The position numbers were made by a program, and so were the translations under genes. The notes beneath the pieces are model-generated. The model was not told the origin of the DNA and searched no databases. It saw nothing but the letters and a program-made list of their open reading frames with translations. From UBA6624 sp964517115 [NCBI: uncultured bacterium] (lineage in GTDB: Bacteria > UBP7 > UBA6624), in the NCBI GenBank assembly GCA_964517115.1, contig CAZFBE010000001.1:15195-79194 (forward strand): a stretch of DNA of 64,000 nucleotides, in the 5' to 3' direction. Below are positions 1 to 7,693 of this stretch, piece by piece (the first letter of the stretch is position 1; the number at the start of each line of letters is the position of its first letter).

Positions 1-771
1 CTGTCTTTCGAAGTCAGCAAGGAAGAAAAAAACGATCTCCTCAGTGACCCCCTTATCCAGCTATATAGAACTTCTGACAATAAAGAAAAAAGTAATTTTG
101 TTGAACTTATGAGAGGTGATGGCTATTCTCCAATAGCCAAAATAACCATCCCAATGGAAGATGGGGAGACATCTCTTTTTGAATTTAGTGATGGATCTTC
201 TTCCGGAACTCTAACAAGATATGGAGAAAAGATAATTTTCTCGTCTGAAGATTCGGCTTCTATAGAAAGTTCAATTGAATGTGGCCTTAATGGTGTAGAA
301 AAAATAACAACAGAAAATATTTTAGAAAATGAAATTGACAACCATAATTGGGGACATCTAAATGGCAATATAGAAATGGATTTTCAATATGGCTGGAAAC
401 CACTTGGAAACGGTGAATTTGTTCCAATTTTAGCAAAAATAGACATCATCAGCGATACCGGTGACATTGCTGTAGCAATGTTAAACTACGGTGCTCCGGA
501 AGGAATGTGCCCTGTCTTGACATGTGAAGGCGATGTGCATACTCTGAAAATTATGGATAAATACAGAAAGGTTTTAAGAACATACAAATTTAATTTTCCT
601 TATGAAGAAAATATGGACCTGAGAAAAGGGGGGAAAGTCCAAGCCGAACTTCTCGATTCTTTTGACAGGCCAAAAGTAACATATTACATTTCCTACGAAA
701 AATACAGATCAATAATATCAAGTTGGATTCAGCCTGAATACTGGTCAAATGAAGTTTTTCTCAAAGAGTAA
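1..771 (+). CDS. Hypothetical protein, cut by left edge
   Basis: The reading frame is open from the first base of the window, so this is the C-terminal 256 residues of a longer protein; an internal ATG lies at 109, but coding continues upstream of it. The visible part is acidic and rich in alternating hydrophobic/polar stretches typical of beta-strand proteins, with no membrane segment or recognisable catalytic motif. Two Cys occur close together (GMCPVLTCEGD). I do not recognise the family. The 3' end overlaps the end of the convergent HAD gene by 27 bases. It may be a secreted or envelope protein, but the N-terminus that would show this is outside the window. Confidence 0.75.
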   Translation: MSFEVSKEEKNDLLSDPLIQLYRTSDNKEKSNFVELMRGDGYSPIAKITIPMEDGETSLFEFSDGSSSGTLTRYGEKIIFSSEDSASIESSIECGLNGVEKITTENILENEIDNHNWGHLNGNIEMDFQYGWKPLGNGEFVPILAKIDIISDTGDIAVAMLNYGAPEGMCPVLTCEGDVHTLKIMDKYRKVLRTYKFNFPYEENMDLRKGGKVQAELLDSFDRPKVTYYISYEKYRSIISSWIQPEYWSNEVFLKE

Positions 772-1428
772 AATTAAATCCTTATAAGATTTAACTTCGT
801 AGTCAGAAATTTCTAAGTCATTTCTTGGTTTCATTTTCATATAGTGCTCAGATTTATATCTCACAGTAACCATGTTTAACTTATTTCCAGGATGAATATC
901 TGAATCCGGCCTATCTCCAAGAACAACAACTTCAGTTGGGTTCATTTCCCACTTAGTCATTATTCTTTTAAACTCTTCTTCTTTTGAATTTGAAATATTG
1001 ACTACTGAAACATAATCAAAATATTTTTCTATGTTTAATTTTTTGATTTTTTTCATTTGAGTTTCTTTGTGGCCTTTTGTTACAAGTGCAATCTTTAAAG
1101 AAGAGCAGAGATTTAAAAAATCTTCAGCAAGAGGAAAAAGAGTTATATCCTTGACATCCCTGTTGTAATAGGCGTCAAATCCGGCTTCCAGCTCTTGCGC
1201 AGAACAACCAATCTCTTCCTTTAATACATCTTCAAAACTTTTTGAAAAATTATCAGATATTGTTTTTTCTAAAATTCTTATTCTTTCTTTGAAAGTTTGT
1301 TCAACAGACATGTGGAAACCTGCGTCCACCATCGCCTTTGATGCATCCAGGTGAGCGTTAAAGACCAAATCTCCAAAGGTATTACATAAAGTATCGTCTA
1401 GGTCAATGATTAAAGACTTTGCCCGCAT
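745..1428 (-). CDS. HAD-superfamily phosphatase
   Basis: A 227-residue haloacid-dehalogenase-fold hydrolase, probably a small-molecule phosphatase of the phosphoglycolate-phosphatase/beta-phosphoglucomutase type. Motif I is at the N-terminus (IDLDDTLCNT, residues 8-17, nucleophile in DLDDT). A helical cap follows (about 20-90), then motif II (ALVTKGH, near 113) and the motif III/IV region (VVVLGDRPDSDIHPG, near 168) with the acidic Mg-binding pair. Length is normal for the subfamily. It is divergently arranged with nth with only 8 bases between the starts, and its 3' end overlaps the preceding plus-strand gene. The substrate cannot be read from the sequence. Confidence 0.9.
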   Translation of the reverse strand: MRAKSLIIDLDDTLCNTFGDLVFNAHLDASKAMVDAGFHMSVEQTFKERIRILEKTISDNFSKSFEDVLKEEIGCSAQELEAGFDAYYNRDVKDITLFPLAEDFLNLCSSLKIALVTKGHKETQMKKIKKLNIEKYFDYVSVVNISNSKEEEFKRIMTKWEMNPTEVVVLGDRPDSDIHPGNKLNMVTVRYKSEHYMKMKPRNDLEISDYEVKSYKDLILLFEKNFI

Positions 1429-1436
1429 CGTAATAT

Positions 1437-2084
1437 ATGATTTTATCTCCTATGCAAATAAATGAATTGCTTAAACGGTTAAAAAAACAATACCCGGATA
1501 CCGAAACAGAACTTTACTACAAGAATGAATTTGAATTATTAATCTCTGTTGTTCTTTCAGCACAAGCTACAGACAAACAAATAAACAAACTAACACCTGG
1601 GCTTTTTGAATCTTTTCCATCTGCTGAACTTTTATCAAAAGCAAAACCTGAAAAAGTTGAAAATTTAATAAGATCAAGTGGGTATTACAAACAAAAAACA
1701 AAATCAATAATAAATCTTTCAAAAAAAATCATCCAAGAACATGGTGGAAAAGTCCCAATGAATATGAATGACTTAATAAACCTCCCAGGGGTGGGTAGAA
1801 AAACAGCCAATGTTCTTTTGGGGCAATATGGAGAGATTTCAGGAGTTGTTGTAGACACTCATGTAGGAAGGATATCAAGAAGGCTTGGTTTAACAAAGCA
1901 AAAAAATGCTGAAAAGGTTGAAATCGACCTGATGAAAGTTTTACCTAAAAAAGAATGGATTGATTATTCGGGAAGACTTATTAGGCTAGGAAGGCAAGAA
2001 TGTAATTCAAGAAAACCTAGATGTTTTGAATGTTTTCTTTCAGACATATGCCCTTCAAATGGAAAAGCTGAAAAAATTAAATAA
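1437..2084 (+). CDS. nth: Endonuclease III (base-excision DNA glycosylase/AP lyase)
   Basis: Removes oxidised pyrimidines and cleaves abasic sites. The helix-hairpin-helix and catalytic Lys lie around LINLPGVGRKTANVLLG (residues 112-128), followed by the catalytic Asp in VVDTHVGRISRRLG. The C-terminal [4Fe-4S] loop has the canonical spacing C-x6-C-x2-C-x5-C (CNSRKPRC then FEC and FLSDIC, residues 189-205). Residue 6 is a second Met (ATG at 1452). That start matches the length of the E. coli enzyme better and has a TATGAT hexamer 10 bases before it, so the true start may be 1452. The stop overlaps the convergent gene by 8 bases. Confidence 0.96.
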   Translation: MILSPMQINELLKRLKKQYPDTETELYYKNEFELLISVVLSAQATDKQINKLTPGLFESFPSAELLSKAKPEKVENLIRSSGYYKQKTKSIINLSKKIIQEHGGKVPMNMNDLINLPGVGRKTANVLLGQYGEISGVVVDTHVGRISRRLGLTKQKNAEKVEIDLMKVLPKKEWIDYSGRLIRLGRQECNSRKPRCFECFLSDICPSNGKAEKIK

Positions 2085-2535
2085 TTTTAGTTGTATACAT
2101 TTTCATAAAATCGATAATTGATTTTGGCTTAGTGAGAGATTTCATTCCCAGATTCTCAGCTCCTTGAATTATTGACTTTGAGGTGAAATAGATTGCATTT
2201 ATTAAACCTTGATTTTTTGGCTCAGTCAAAAGCTCCTTTTCGAAATTCTTATTAAGAAGGGCAATATCCCTTAGAGAAACCAACTTTGGGATACCTTCTG
2301 GAATGTCATTGTTTTTATTCACTCCGCCAGGCGGAAAAAGAAGCCATCCATCCAAAACCTCACATCCATTTGAAATTCTTGCCCCTTTTTTGCCTCTGTT
2401 TTGCCAAGTTTTTACCTTTATTTGCTTTAAATCAAGACAAAACCACGAACCATCAGGTTGTACAAATTTTGATTTTTTACCTTCTTCACGAAGCCTTAAC
2501 CCAGCAAAACACAATTTTTCAATTTCTTTTTTCAA
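2077..2535 (-). CDS. Hypothetical protein, 152 aa
   Basis: Starts at a TTG preceded, at 9 bases, by a TAAAAT hexamer on the same strand, which supports both the start and a leaderless transcript. The protein is basic and soluble, with no signal peptide or membrane helix. The N-terminal half contains Cys/Trp-rich short strands (GSWFCLDLKQIKVKTW) and a glycine/proline turn (LLFPPGGVN); the C-terminal half is predicted helical. I do not recognise a family. It is a single-gene unit between the convergent nth gene and the divergent M29 peptidase. Confidence 0.7.
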   Translation of the reverse strand: MKKEIEKLCFAGLRLREEGKKSKFVQPDGSWFCLDLKQIKVKTWQNRGKKGARISNGCEVLDGWLLFPPGGVNKNNDIPEGIPKLVSLRDIALLNKNFEKELLTEPKNQGLINAIYFTSKSIIQGAENLGMKSLTKPKSIIDFMKMYTTKII

Positions 2536-2544
2536 GATAAAGTT

Positions 2545-2562
2545 ATTTTATTGGCATAAAAT
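2545..2562. promoter_or_regulatory. Candidate back-to-back -10 elements, bidirectional
   Basis: The 35-base gap between two divergent genes holds TAAAAT on the minus strand (2545-2550), 9 bases before the TTG at 2535, and TAAAAT on the plus strand (2557-2562), 8 bases before the ATG at 2571. No Shine-Dalgarno sequence lies in either short leader. This matches the pattern at several other operon starts in the window. AT-richness makes chance matches possible. Confidence 0.4.
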
Positions 2563-2570
2563 TTAAGACG

Positions 2571-3704
2571 ATGAAAGATATGGCAAAAAAACTTGCAAAT
2601 GTTCTTGTGAACTACTCTCTAGGCGTAAAGCCTGATTGGGAAGTTGCAATCAATACAACACCCTTGGCAGAACCCTTAATAAAAGAAATTTTAAAAGAGG
2701 TTTTAAAGGCAAAAGCTCATCCAAAAACAAATATACATATAGATTCTTGCACACCTATATTTATTGAAAATAGTAATGACGAACAACTAACTCATGTTTT
2801 TCAAACATCTTTGCTTGAAGCAAAAACAATTGATGCAAGAATAGGAATAAATGCAACAACAGATACAAGGCTTTTGTCAAAGGTTGATACAAAAAAAATA
2901 TCAACATTTTACAAAGGTTCGGAAAAGATAAGAGACATAACCTTAAAAAGATCTGCTGATGGTGATTTTCATTGGGTTGGTACATTATGGCCAACAGAAG
3001 CTTTTGCAAAAGAGGCGGGAATGCCCTATGAAGATTTTTGTAAATTCGTTTACCGTGCTGGAAACCTTCATCTCGATGATCCTTCTGTATTTTGGAAGGA
3101 ATTTGAAACTGAACAAAACAAACTTGCTAATATCTTAAACAAAGGAAAAATCTTAAGAGTGATTTCCCATGACACTGATTTAAAAATGGAGGTTGAAGGA
3201 AGAACCTGGATACCATGTTCAGGAAGGTTGAATTTTCCAGATGGAGAAGTTTTTACCGCTCCTGTAGAAGGCTCTGTAGAAGGAAGAATAAGATATAAAT
3301 GGCCAACAGTTTACCAAGGTGTTCTTGTTCAAGATATCAACCTGATTTTTAAAAATGGAGAAGTTGCGGACGCTTCAGCAAAAATAGGGGAAGAACATCT
3401 GCTTTCTCTTATAAACCTGGACCCAGGTGCAAAAATACCGGGAGAAGTTGCAATAGGCACAAATTACTCTATTGACAAACACATTAAAAATATTCTTTTT
3501 GACGAAAAAATTGGAGGAACATTCCATATGGCTCTTGGGAAGGGGTATCCTGAAAGTGGTTCAAAAAATAACAGTGCCTTACATTGGGACATGATTTTAG
3601 ACCTTCGTGAAGAGGGAAAGATAATCTTAGATAACGAAGTAATACAGGAAAAAGGAAATTTCACAAATAGCAACATTGATTTCAAAAAAATATTTAATAA
3701 ATAA
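2571..3704 (+). CDS. M29-family metallo-aminopeptidase
   Basis: A 377-residue protein of the AmpS/aminopeptidase T family (leucyl/methionyl-type exopeptidases with a dinuclear metal site). Features that fit include the N-terminal segment ending near DTRLLSKVDTKK, the central conserved block GRTWIPCSGRLNFPDGEVFTA (about 210-230, the G-x-NFPDGE motif), GEVAIGTNYSID (about 287-298), and HMALGKGYPESG followed by SALHWDMILDLR (about 322-348), which carries the His/Asp metal ligands. Length is slightly shorter than the usual 400-410. It starts with ATG and no SD. A 121-base non-coding stretch follows before the LysM gene, the largest gap in the window. Confidence 0.9.
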   Translation: MKDMAKKLANVLVNYSLGVKPDWEVAINTTPLAEPLIKEILKEVLKAKAHPKTNIHIDSCTPIFIENSNDEQLTHVFQTSLLEAKTIDARIGINATTDTRLLSKVDTKKISTFYKGSEKIRDITLKRSADGDFHWVGTLWPTEAFAKEAGMPYEDFCKFVYRAGNLHLDDPSVFWKEFETEQNKLANILNKGKILRVISHDTDLKMEVEGRTWIPCSGRLNFPDGEVFTAPVEGSVEGRIRYKWPTVYQGVLVQDINLIFKNGEVADASAKIGEEHLLSLINLDPGAKIPGEVAIGTNYSIDKHIKNILFDEKIGGTFHMALGKGYPESGSKNNSALHWDMILDLREEGKIILDNEVIQEKGNFTNSNIDFKKIFNK

Positions 3705-3768
3705 TCAAAAAGCTATTCAAAGCTAGTTGCATGAAAATTAAATTCTCTTTTGCTTTACCTAAACTAAA

Positions 3769-3818
3769 GTTGAGGGAGTTTTCTAATGAACCCACCCAGG
3801 CATTGGATCTCCCTCAAC
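3769..3818 (+). promoter_or_regulatory. Long imperfect hairpin in LysM-gene leader
   Basis: Positions 3769-3778 (GTTGAGGGAG) and 3809-3818 (CTCCCTCAAC) are perfect inverted repeats. Inside them, 3782-3788 (TCTAATG) pairs with 3801-3807 (CATTGGA), leaving a 12-base loop. The 5' arm contains a GAGGGAG Shine-Dalgarno-like sequence 7 bases before the ATG at 3786, so the structure would hide that start. No T-run follows, so it is not an intrinsic terminator. It ends 7 bases before the LysM ATG. I do not recognise a known riboswitch class. The rest of the 3705-3825 gap shows nothing else I can name. Confidence 0.5.
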
Positions 3819-3854
3819 CTCGCCAATGAAATACGTCAAAAAAAATACTCTTAA
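3786..3854 (+). CDS. Short leader ORF (22 codons) overlapping LysM gene
   Basis: ATG at 3786 has a good SD (GAGGGAG) at 7-base spacing, unlike the ATG of the LysM gene at 3826. The 22-residue product begins MNPPRHWISL and ends after a lysine pair. It overlaps the LysM start in the other frame and passes through a run of eight A (3838-3845). Loss of a single A would fuse it in frame with the LysM protein just before its membrane segment. It may be a leader peptide, a slippage-dependent N-terminal extension, or fortuitous. Confidence 0.35.
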   Translation: MNPPRHWISLNLANEIRQKKYS

Positions 3855-4407
3855 TTTTTGGCCTGTAGTTTTTATTATTGTTTTAATATTTTTAGTTCAA
3901 AAGGCAATTCCCAACCAGGCTGAAGAAAGCAAAATAACTTTTCTTGAGACAAAGACAAATAAAGAATCTCCTGTTTATCTTGAGGTAAATGAAGAAGAAG
4001 AAGAAGAAAAAATACCTTCTGAAAATACAATTTTTGAAGAAGGGGAAAATGAAGAAAATTTAGATTTCGACATACATATTGTGAAATCTGGAGAAAATCT
4101 AACTTCTATAGCTAAAAAATGGGGTGTGACAATTACATCTATACAGGAACTAAACGAAATTGAAGATGCAGATTCAATAAAAATTGGCCAAGAATTGAAA
4201 ATACCACTTAGAGACCAATGGAATTCTGACTATCCAGAAGATGATGGTTTGTACAAGATAAAAAAAGGTGACACATTGGACAGCATAGCAAGAGCTCTTA
4301 ACACAACGGTTCCGATTTTGCAAGAATTAAATCCAGGGATAGATCCCGCAAAATTAAAAATTGGAACAATGATTAATGTTCCGTCTTTGCCTGAAAAAGA
4401 AGACTAG
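3826..4407 (+). CDS. Membrane-anchored protein with two LysM domains
   Basis: Residues 1-10 are basic, a single hydrophobic helix follows (about 12-26, FWPVVFIIVLIFLV), then a very acidic linker with Glu runs (about 40-80). Two LysM domains follow at about 81-125 (HIVKSGENLTSIAKKWGV through IKIGQELKIP) and 137-182 (YKIKKGDTLDSIARALNT through KIGTMINVPS). It is likely tethered to the inner membrane with the LysM domains binding peptidoglycan in the periplasm; no catalytic domain is attached. The ATG at 3826 has no SD; see the upstream hairpin and short ORF for an alternative N-terminus. The stop codon overlaps that of the convergent methylase gene in the shared bases CTAG. Confidence 0.85.
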   Translation: MKYVKKNTLNFWPVVFIIVLIFLVQKAIPNQAEESKITFLETKTNKESPVYLEVNEEEEEEKIPSENTIFEEGENEENLDFDIHIVKSGENLTSIAKKWGVTITSIQELNEIEDADSIKIGQELKIPLRDQWNSDYPEDDGLYKIKKGDTLDSIARALNTTVPILQELNPGIDPAKLKIGTMINVPSLPEKED

Positions 4408-4961
4408 CTATCAAACTGGTTTAGCATTTCGTAAAGAACAGCACTTGCACATAAGGCAATATTCAAGCTATTAGTTATACCTCTTACTGGAAGTTCAACG
4501 ACTTCATCACTGTTTTCCAAAAAATAATCGCTAACGCCTTTTATCTCATGTCCAAAAACAAGAAGAAGTTTTCTTTTCTTTATCTTGATTGGCCATTTTT
4601 TTGAACCTTCAGCTTGCTCATAGGAAACAACATAATACCCTTTGTCTTTTGCTTCCTTCGCTACATCCATTTCATTTTTAAAGTATCTCCAAGGAACTGT
4701 CTCTACACTCCCTCCTACACCTGTTTTATTGATTTGGTTTGTAGCATGCTCCGTAAAGCCGGGATAAGGAGTAATTCCACACATCCATATTTCATTTACG
4801 TTTACACAGTCAGCTAAACGAAAAATTAAACCCACATTTCTTGCGCTTCTTACATTGTCCAAAAGAATTGTTATTGGAAGTTTGTTTTTTTCTCTACCTT
4901 TTTCAGTTGGTCTTGAAATAATTAAGTCTGATGTTGATTTTCTTTTTATGTCTTTATGCAT
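4404..4961 (-). CDS. SpoU/TrmH-family RNA 2'-O-methyltransferase
   Basis: SPOUT-fold SAM-dependent methylase of tRNA or rRNA ribose. All three signature motifs are visible: motif 1 LDNVRSARNVGLIFRLAD (about 34-51, with the catalytic Asn/Arg), motif 2 LLLVFGHEIKGVS (about 132-144) and motif 3 VELPVRGITNSLNIALCAS (about 154-172). At 185 residues it is a minimal SPOUT domain with a short N-terminal basic tail and no extra RNA-binding domain, resembling TrmH/TrmL-like proteins. The start overlaps the nadA stop by 8 bases, so it is translated downstream of nadA. The exact RNA target cannot be decided. Confidence 0.9.
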   Translation of the reverse strand: MHKDIKRKSTSDLIISRPTEKGREKNKLPITILLDNVRSARNVGLIFRLADCVNVNEIWMCGITPYPGFTEHATNQINKTGVGGSVETVPWRYFKNEMDVAKEAKDKGYYVVSYEQAEGSKKWPIKIKKRKLLLVFGHEIKGVSDYFLENSDEVVELPVRGITNSLNIALCASAVLYEMLNQFDS

Positions 4962-5904
4962 CGATTTCCAACATACGAACTATTGCTTTTTTTGCATTGC
5001 TTTTCAAAGGCTCCTTAACAACAACCTCATATTCTTCTTCTTTTAGAGAATGGTAAAGTTTTTCCAATGTTACCATTTTCATGTATTGACAAACCATGTT
5101 GTCTGAAGCTGGAATAAATTCTTTATCCGGTAGGGATTTTTTTAAAGGATGGAGTATTCCAGTCTCAGTAGCAACTACAAATGTCTCAGCATTGCTCTTC
5201 TCTGCATGTTTAACCATTCCAGCAGTAGAAAGTATAAAAGGTTCTTTTTCTAGCTTCCCAACAGAAGAAAGATACATACAAGAAGTGGAGCAACCACATT
5301 CAGGATGAATTAAGAAATCTGCCTCAGAATTTGTTTTCATTAATTTTTGAATCCTTTCAGGGGGGAGAGAGGCATGAACATGACATTCTCCAGGCCAAAT
5401 ATGCATCTTTCTTCCTGTCATTTCTTGAACCCATGATCCCAAAAACATATCAGGTAAAAAAAGAATCTCTTTTTCCTTTGGAATTGAATTTACCACATTT
5501 AATGCATTTCCAGAAGTACAACAGTAATCACTTTCTGCTTTGACTTCTGCTGAGGTGTTTACATAACTTACAACAACGGCTCCAGGATATTCTTTTTTCC
5601 ATTTCCTAAGGTCTTCAGCTGTTATGGTTTCTGAAAGAGAACACCCCGCATTTAGGTCAGGGCATAAAACTCTCTGATTTTTCTTAGCTAAAACACTTGC
5701 TGTTTCAGCCATGAATTGAACAGCACAAAAAACAATTAATTCATTCTCAGCCTCAGCAGATTTTCTTGACAGCCCCAAGGAGTCTCCTACATAGTCTGCT
5801 AAATCTTGAATTTCAGGCACTACATAATTATGAGCAAGAATCAAAGCATTCTTTTCTTTCTTTAGCTTTTTTATCTTTCTAACCAATAAAGACTTGTCAT
5901 TCAT
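4954..5904 (-). CDS. nadA: Quinolinate synthase
   Basis: Condenses iminoaspartate with dihydroxyacetone phosphate to quinolinate in NAD synthesis, using a [4Fe-4S] cluster. Cys88 (NAGCSL), Cys174 (WPGECHVH) and Cys272 (CQYMKMVTLEKLY) have the spacing of the three cluster ligands of the E. coli enzyme. Other family blocks are LAHNYVVPEIQDLADYVGDS (23-42) and HPECGCSTSC (200-209). Length 316 is normal. nadC lies about 0.5 kb away on the same strand, separated by a plus-strand DUF456 gene; nadB is not in the window. A TAAAAT hexamer 9 bases before the ATG suggests its own promoter. Confidence 0.97.
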   Translation of the reverse strand: MNDKSLLVRKIKKLKKEKNALILAHNYVVPEIQDLADYVGDSLGLSRKSAEAENELIVFCAVQFMAETASVLAKKNQRVLCPDLNAGCSLSETITAEDLRKWKKEYPGAVVVSYVNTSAEVKAESDYCCTSGNALNVVNSIPKEKEILFLPDMFLGSWVQEMTGRKMHIWPGECHVHASLPPERIQKLMKTNSEADFLIHPECGCSTSCMYLSSVGKLEKEPFILSTAGMVKHAEKSNAETFVVATETGILHPLKKSLPDKEFIPASDNMVCQYMKMVTLEKLYHSLKEEEYEVVVKEPLKSNAKKAIVRMLEIDA

Positions 5905-5913
5905 TAACTGACT

Positions 5914-5923
5914 ATTTTAAAAT
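5914..5923. promoter_or_regulatory. Palindromic -10-like element between nadA and DUF456 gene
   Basis: The sequence ATTTTAAAAT reads as TAAAAT on both strands. On the minus strand it lies 9 bases before the nadA ATG, giving a nearly leaderless mRNA. On the plus strand it would give a leader of about 20 bases for the membrane-protein gene at 5953. The assignment is by pattern only; no good -35 is visible. Confidence 0.35.
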
Positions 5924-5952
5924 AAACTTTCGATTAAAAAATCAAACTGCGT

Positions 5953-6429
5953 ATGGAACTTGTAGAAATAGTAATAATTATCTTTAGCATAATTTTTTCT
6001 TTGTTAAGTTTTTTCCCAATAATCCCATGTATTGAACTTCTATTATTTATGACTTTTCTAGCTTGGACTAATAGCGGTAAGGAAAATGGCCTTTGGCCTC
6101 TCATTATTGGTGTTTTAATTTGGGTTCTAAATAGCGTTATTGAACATTTGATAAGAACGGGGGTCTTGAAGAAAAACGACTCATCAAAAGGAACTCCCTG
6201 GGCATGCCTGGGTGGAATTTTGATATTTTCCCCAGTAATACCTCCGTGGGGAATATTTATTGGAGCTTTTGTTGGATCTTTTCTTTGGGAAATGAAAATT
6301 CATGGATCTAAAGAAAAAAGCTACAAGGTGGCAAAAGGAGCACTTCTTGGGGTTTTAGCAAGTGGTTTTGGAAGATTCTTGTTTTCCTTAATTTATTTAA
6401 TTCAAATATTCTTATTGACCTTCAACTAA
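5953..6429 (+). CDS. DUF456 family membrane protein
   Basis: A 158-residue integral membrane protein with about four hydrophobic segments (about 4-24, 45-63, 83-105 and 125-155). The pattern of DUF456 is present: an N-terminal helix with a Pro-rich turn (LLSFFPIIPC), a central Gly/Pro-rich block (LGGILIFSPVIPPWGIFIGA) and the charged loop before the last helices (GSKEKSYKVAKGALLG). Molecular function is unknown for the family. It stands alone on the plus strand between nadA and nadC, and its 3' end overlaps nadC by 18 bases. Confidence 0.8.
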   Translation: MELVEIVIIIFSIIFSLLSFFPIIPCIELLLFMTFLAWTNSGKENGLWPLIIGVLIWVLNSVIEHLIRTGVLKKNDSSKGTPWACLGGILIFSPVIPPWGIFIGAFVGSFLWEMKIHGSKEKSYKVAKGALLGVLASGFGRFLFSLIYLIQIFLLTFN

Positions 6430-7263
6430 CATAGACATATCAAAACTTTTTTTTGGATTTGTAATCGCCCCAACAGAAATAAAATCTGGCTTTAACAAGC
6501 AGTAACTTTCAAAATTTGAGAAATTTACACCACCTGATATTTCAACTTCTTTTAATTTATTTTTTATCAAAGATATAGCGGAGCTTATTTTTTCATAATC
6601 CCAATTGTCCAAAATAACCCTTTGCACATCGAGAACTACAACCTCTCTGAGTTGATCCATGTTTTCAATTTCAACAATTATTTTGGATTTCTTGTTACTC
6701 TTACGTATTTCCTTGATAGCTGAATTTAAATCTTTGAAAAAAACCAAATGATTCTCTTTTATCAGTATTTCATCTTCTAAATTAAATCTGTGATTAAAAC
6801 CTCCCCCAGCCAATACTGCATATTTGTCCAAGTAACGATTTCCAGGACTCGTCTTCCTTGTATCTAAAAGTTTTACATTGTAATTATTGGATATCTTGGT
6901 CCATCTTTTCACTTCTGTAGATATTGAGGAACATCTCGAAAGCATATTTAAAATAATCCTTTCTAGATTCAAAATCTTTTTGGCATCCATCTTGAAGGAA
7001 AAAATTAAATCTCCTGGATCTACATTCTCTCCATCTTGGATTTCATAGATTATTTCATGATCTAACTTTAAATAATTTAAAAAAAACTTCACAATCTTCA
7101 AGCCAGAAATAACGCCCTTTGTTCTAGATTCAATCCTGGCTAAACCCTTGCCAGAAATGCCTAAAGATTCAGTTGTTACGTCAGAAAAAACTCTATCTTC
7201 TTTTAAAAAAAGGTCAAAAGAGTCTTTCATCTCTTCTTTAAAAGAAAATTTGAAATTATTCAT
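6412..7263 (-). CDS. nadC: Nicotinate-nucleotide diphosphorylase (quinolinate PRTase)
   Basis: Converts quinolinate and PRPP to nicotinate mononucleotide, the step after NadA. Visible blocks are the N-terminal open-face sandwich, LLDTRKTSPGNR (about 134-145), YAVLAGGGFNHRFNLEDE (about 148-165, substrate-binding Arg/His), ILIKENHL with the conserved Lys, and the C-terminal barrel pieces VILDNWDY and EISGGVNFSNF. Length 283 is typical. It is the last gene of the long minus-strand operon that begins at gatC; its ATG overlaps the folK stop by 8 bases (the ATGAATAA type of junction). Confidence 0.96.
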   Translation of the reverse strand: MNNFKFSFKEEMKDSFDLFLKEDRVFSDVTTESLGISGKGLARIESRTKGVISGLKIVKFFLNYLKLDHEIIYEIQDGENVDPGDLIFSFKMDAKKILNLERIILNMLSRCSSISTEVKRWTKISNNYNVKLLDTRKTSPGNRYLDKYAVLAGGGFNHRFNLEDEILIKENHLVFFKDLNSAIKEIRKSNKKSKIIVEIENMDQLREVVVLDVQRVILDNWDYEKISSAISLIKNKLKEVEISGGVNFSNFESYCLLKPDFISVGAITNPKKSFDMSMLVEGQ

Positions 7264-7693
7264 TTTTATTTTTTATGTCTTTGAACAATTCAGAGATATA
7301 CCCTCTATCCCTCCTTGAGGGGTGGGGTAAAGTTAATCTTTTTGAAGAAATTACAAGCTTGTCAAACTCTATAAGGTCTATGTCTATCAACCTTGGACCT
7401 TTTTCAGGAACTCCTTTTCTTATTCTCCCCATCTTGTTTTCTGTAATCTGAATAAGGTCGATTATTGCCAAAGGACTTAAAAATGTTTCAATTTTTAATA
7501 ACTGGTTCAAAAAATCCCCCTGATTCTCTACTGGACCACAGGGAGAAGTTTTCAGGATTATGGACTCTTTAAGAACTCTTGTTCTTGGCCATTTAGATAC
7601 CTCTAAACGTGCATTGCTTAAATTTGAATCCAATGAACCAAGGTTCGTGCCTATACAAAGGTAGGCTATATGTAGAGGGGGAATTGTCGACAA
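7256..7693 (-). CDS. folK: HPPK, 6-hydroxymethyl-7,8-dihydropterin pyrophosphokinase
   Basis: Transfers pyrophosphate from ATP to the pterin in folate synthesis. The N-terminal strand/turn [16 protein letters not shown] (9-24) and the signature [13 protein letters not shown] (about 99-111), with the Mg-binding Asp-x-Asp, are clear, as is NQLLKIET preceding them. Length 145 is normal. The only ordinary start is TTG at 7693, 28 bases inside glyA; there is no ATG nearby. Folate neighbours in the same operon are folC and glyA. Confidence 0.92.
   Translation of the reverse strand: MSTIPPLHIAYLCIGTNLGSLDSNLSNARLEVSKWPRTRVLKESIILKTSPCGPVENQGDFLNQLLKIETFLSPLAIIDLIQITENKMGRIRKGVPEKGPRLIDIDLIEFDKLVISSKRLTLPHPSRRDRGYISELFKDIKNKNE

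Noticed and set aside
3711-3728. Direct repeat AGCTA around AGCTATTCAAAGCTAG after the aminopeptidase gene
   Set aside because: Only two five-base copies in AT-rich sequence; expected by chance and with no second site.
3705-3825. Known structured RNA (SRP RNA, 6S RNA, common riboswitches) in the largest gap
   Set aside because: I looked for the characteristic SRP loop, 6S bubble and aptamer motifs and found none; only the hairpin and short ORF are supported.
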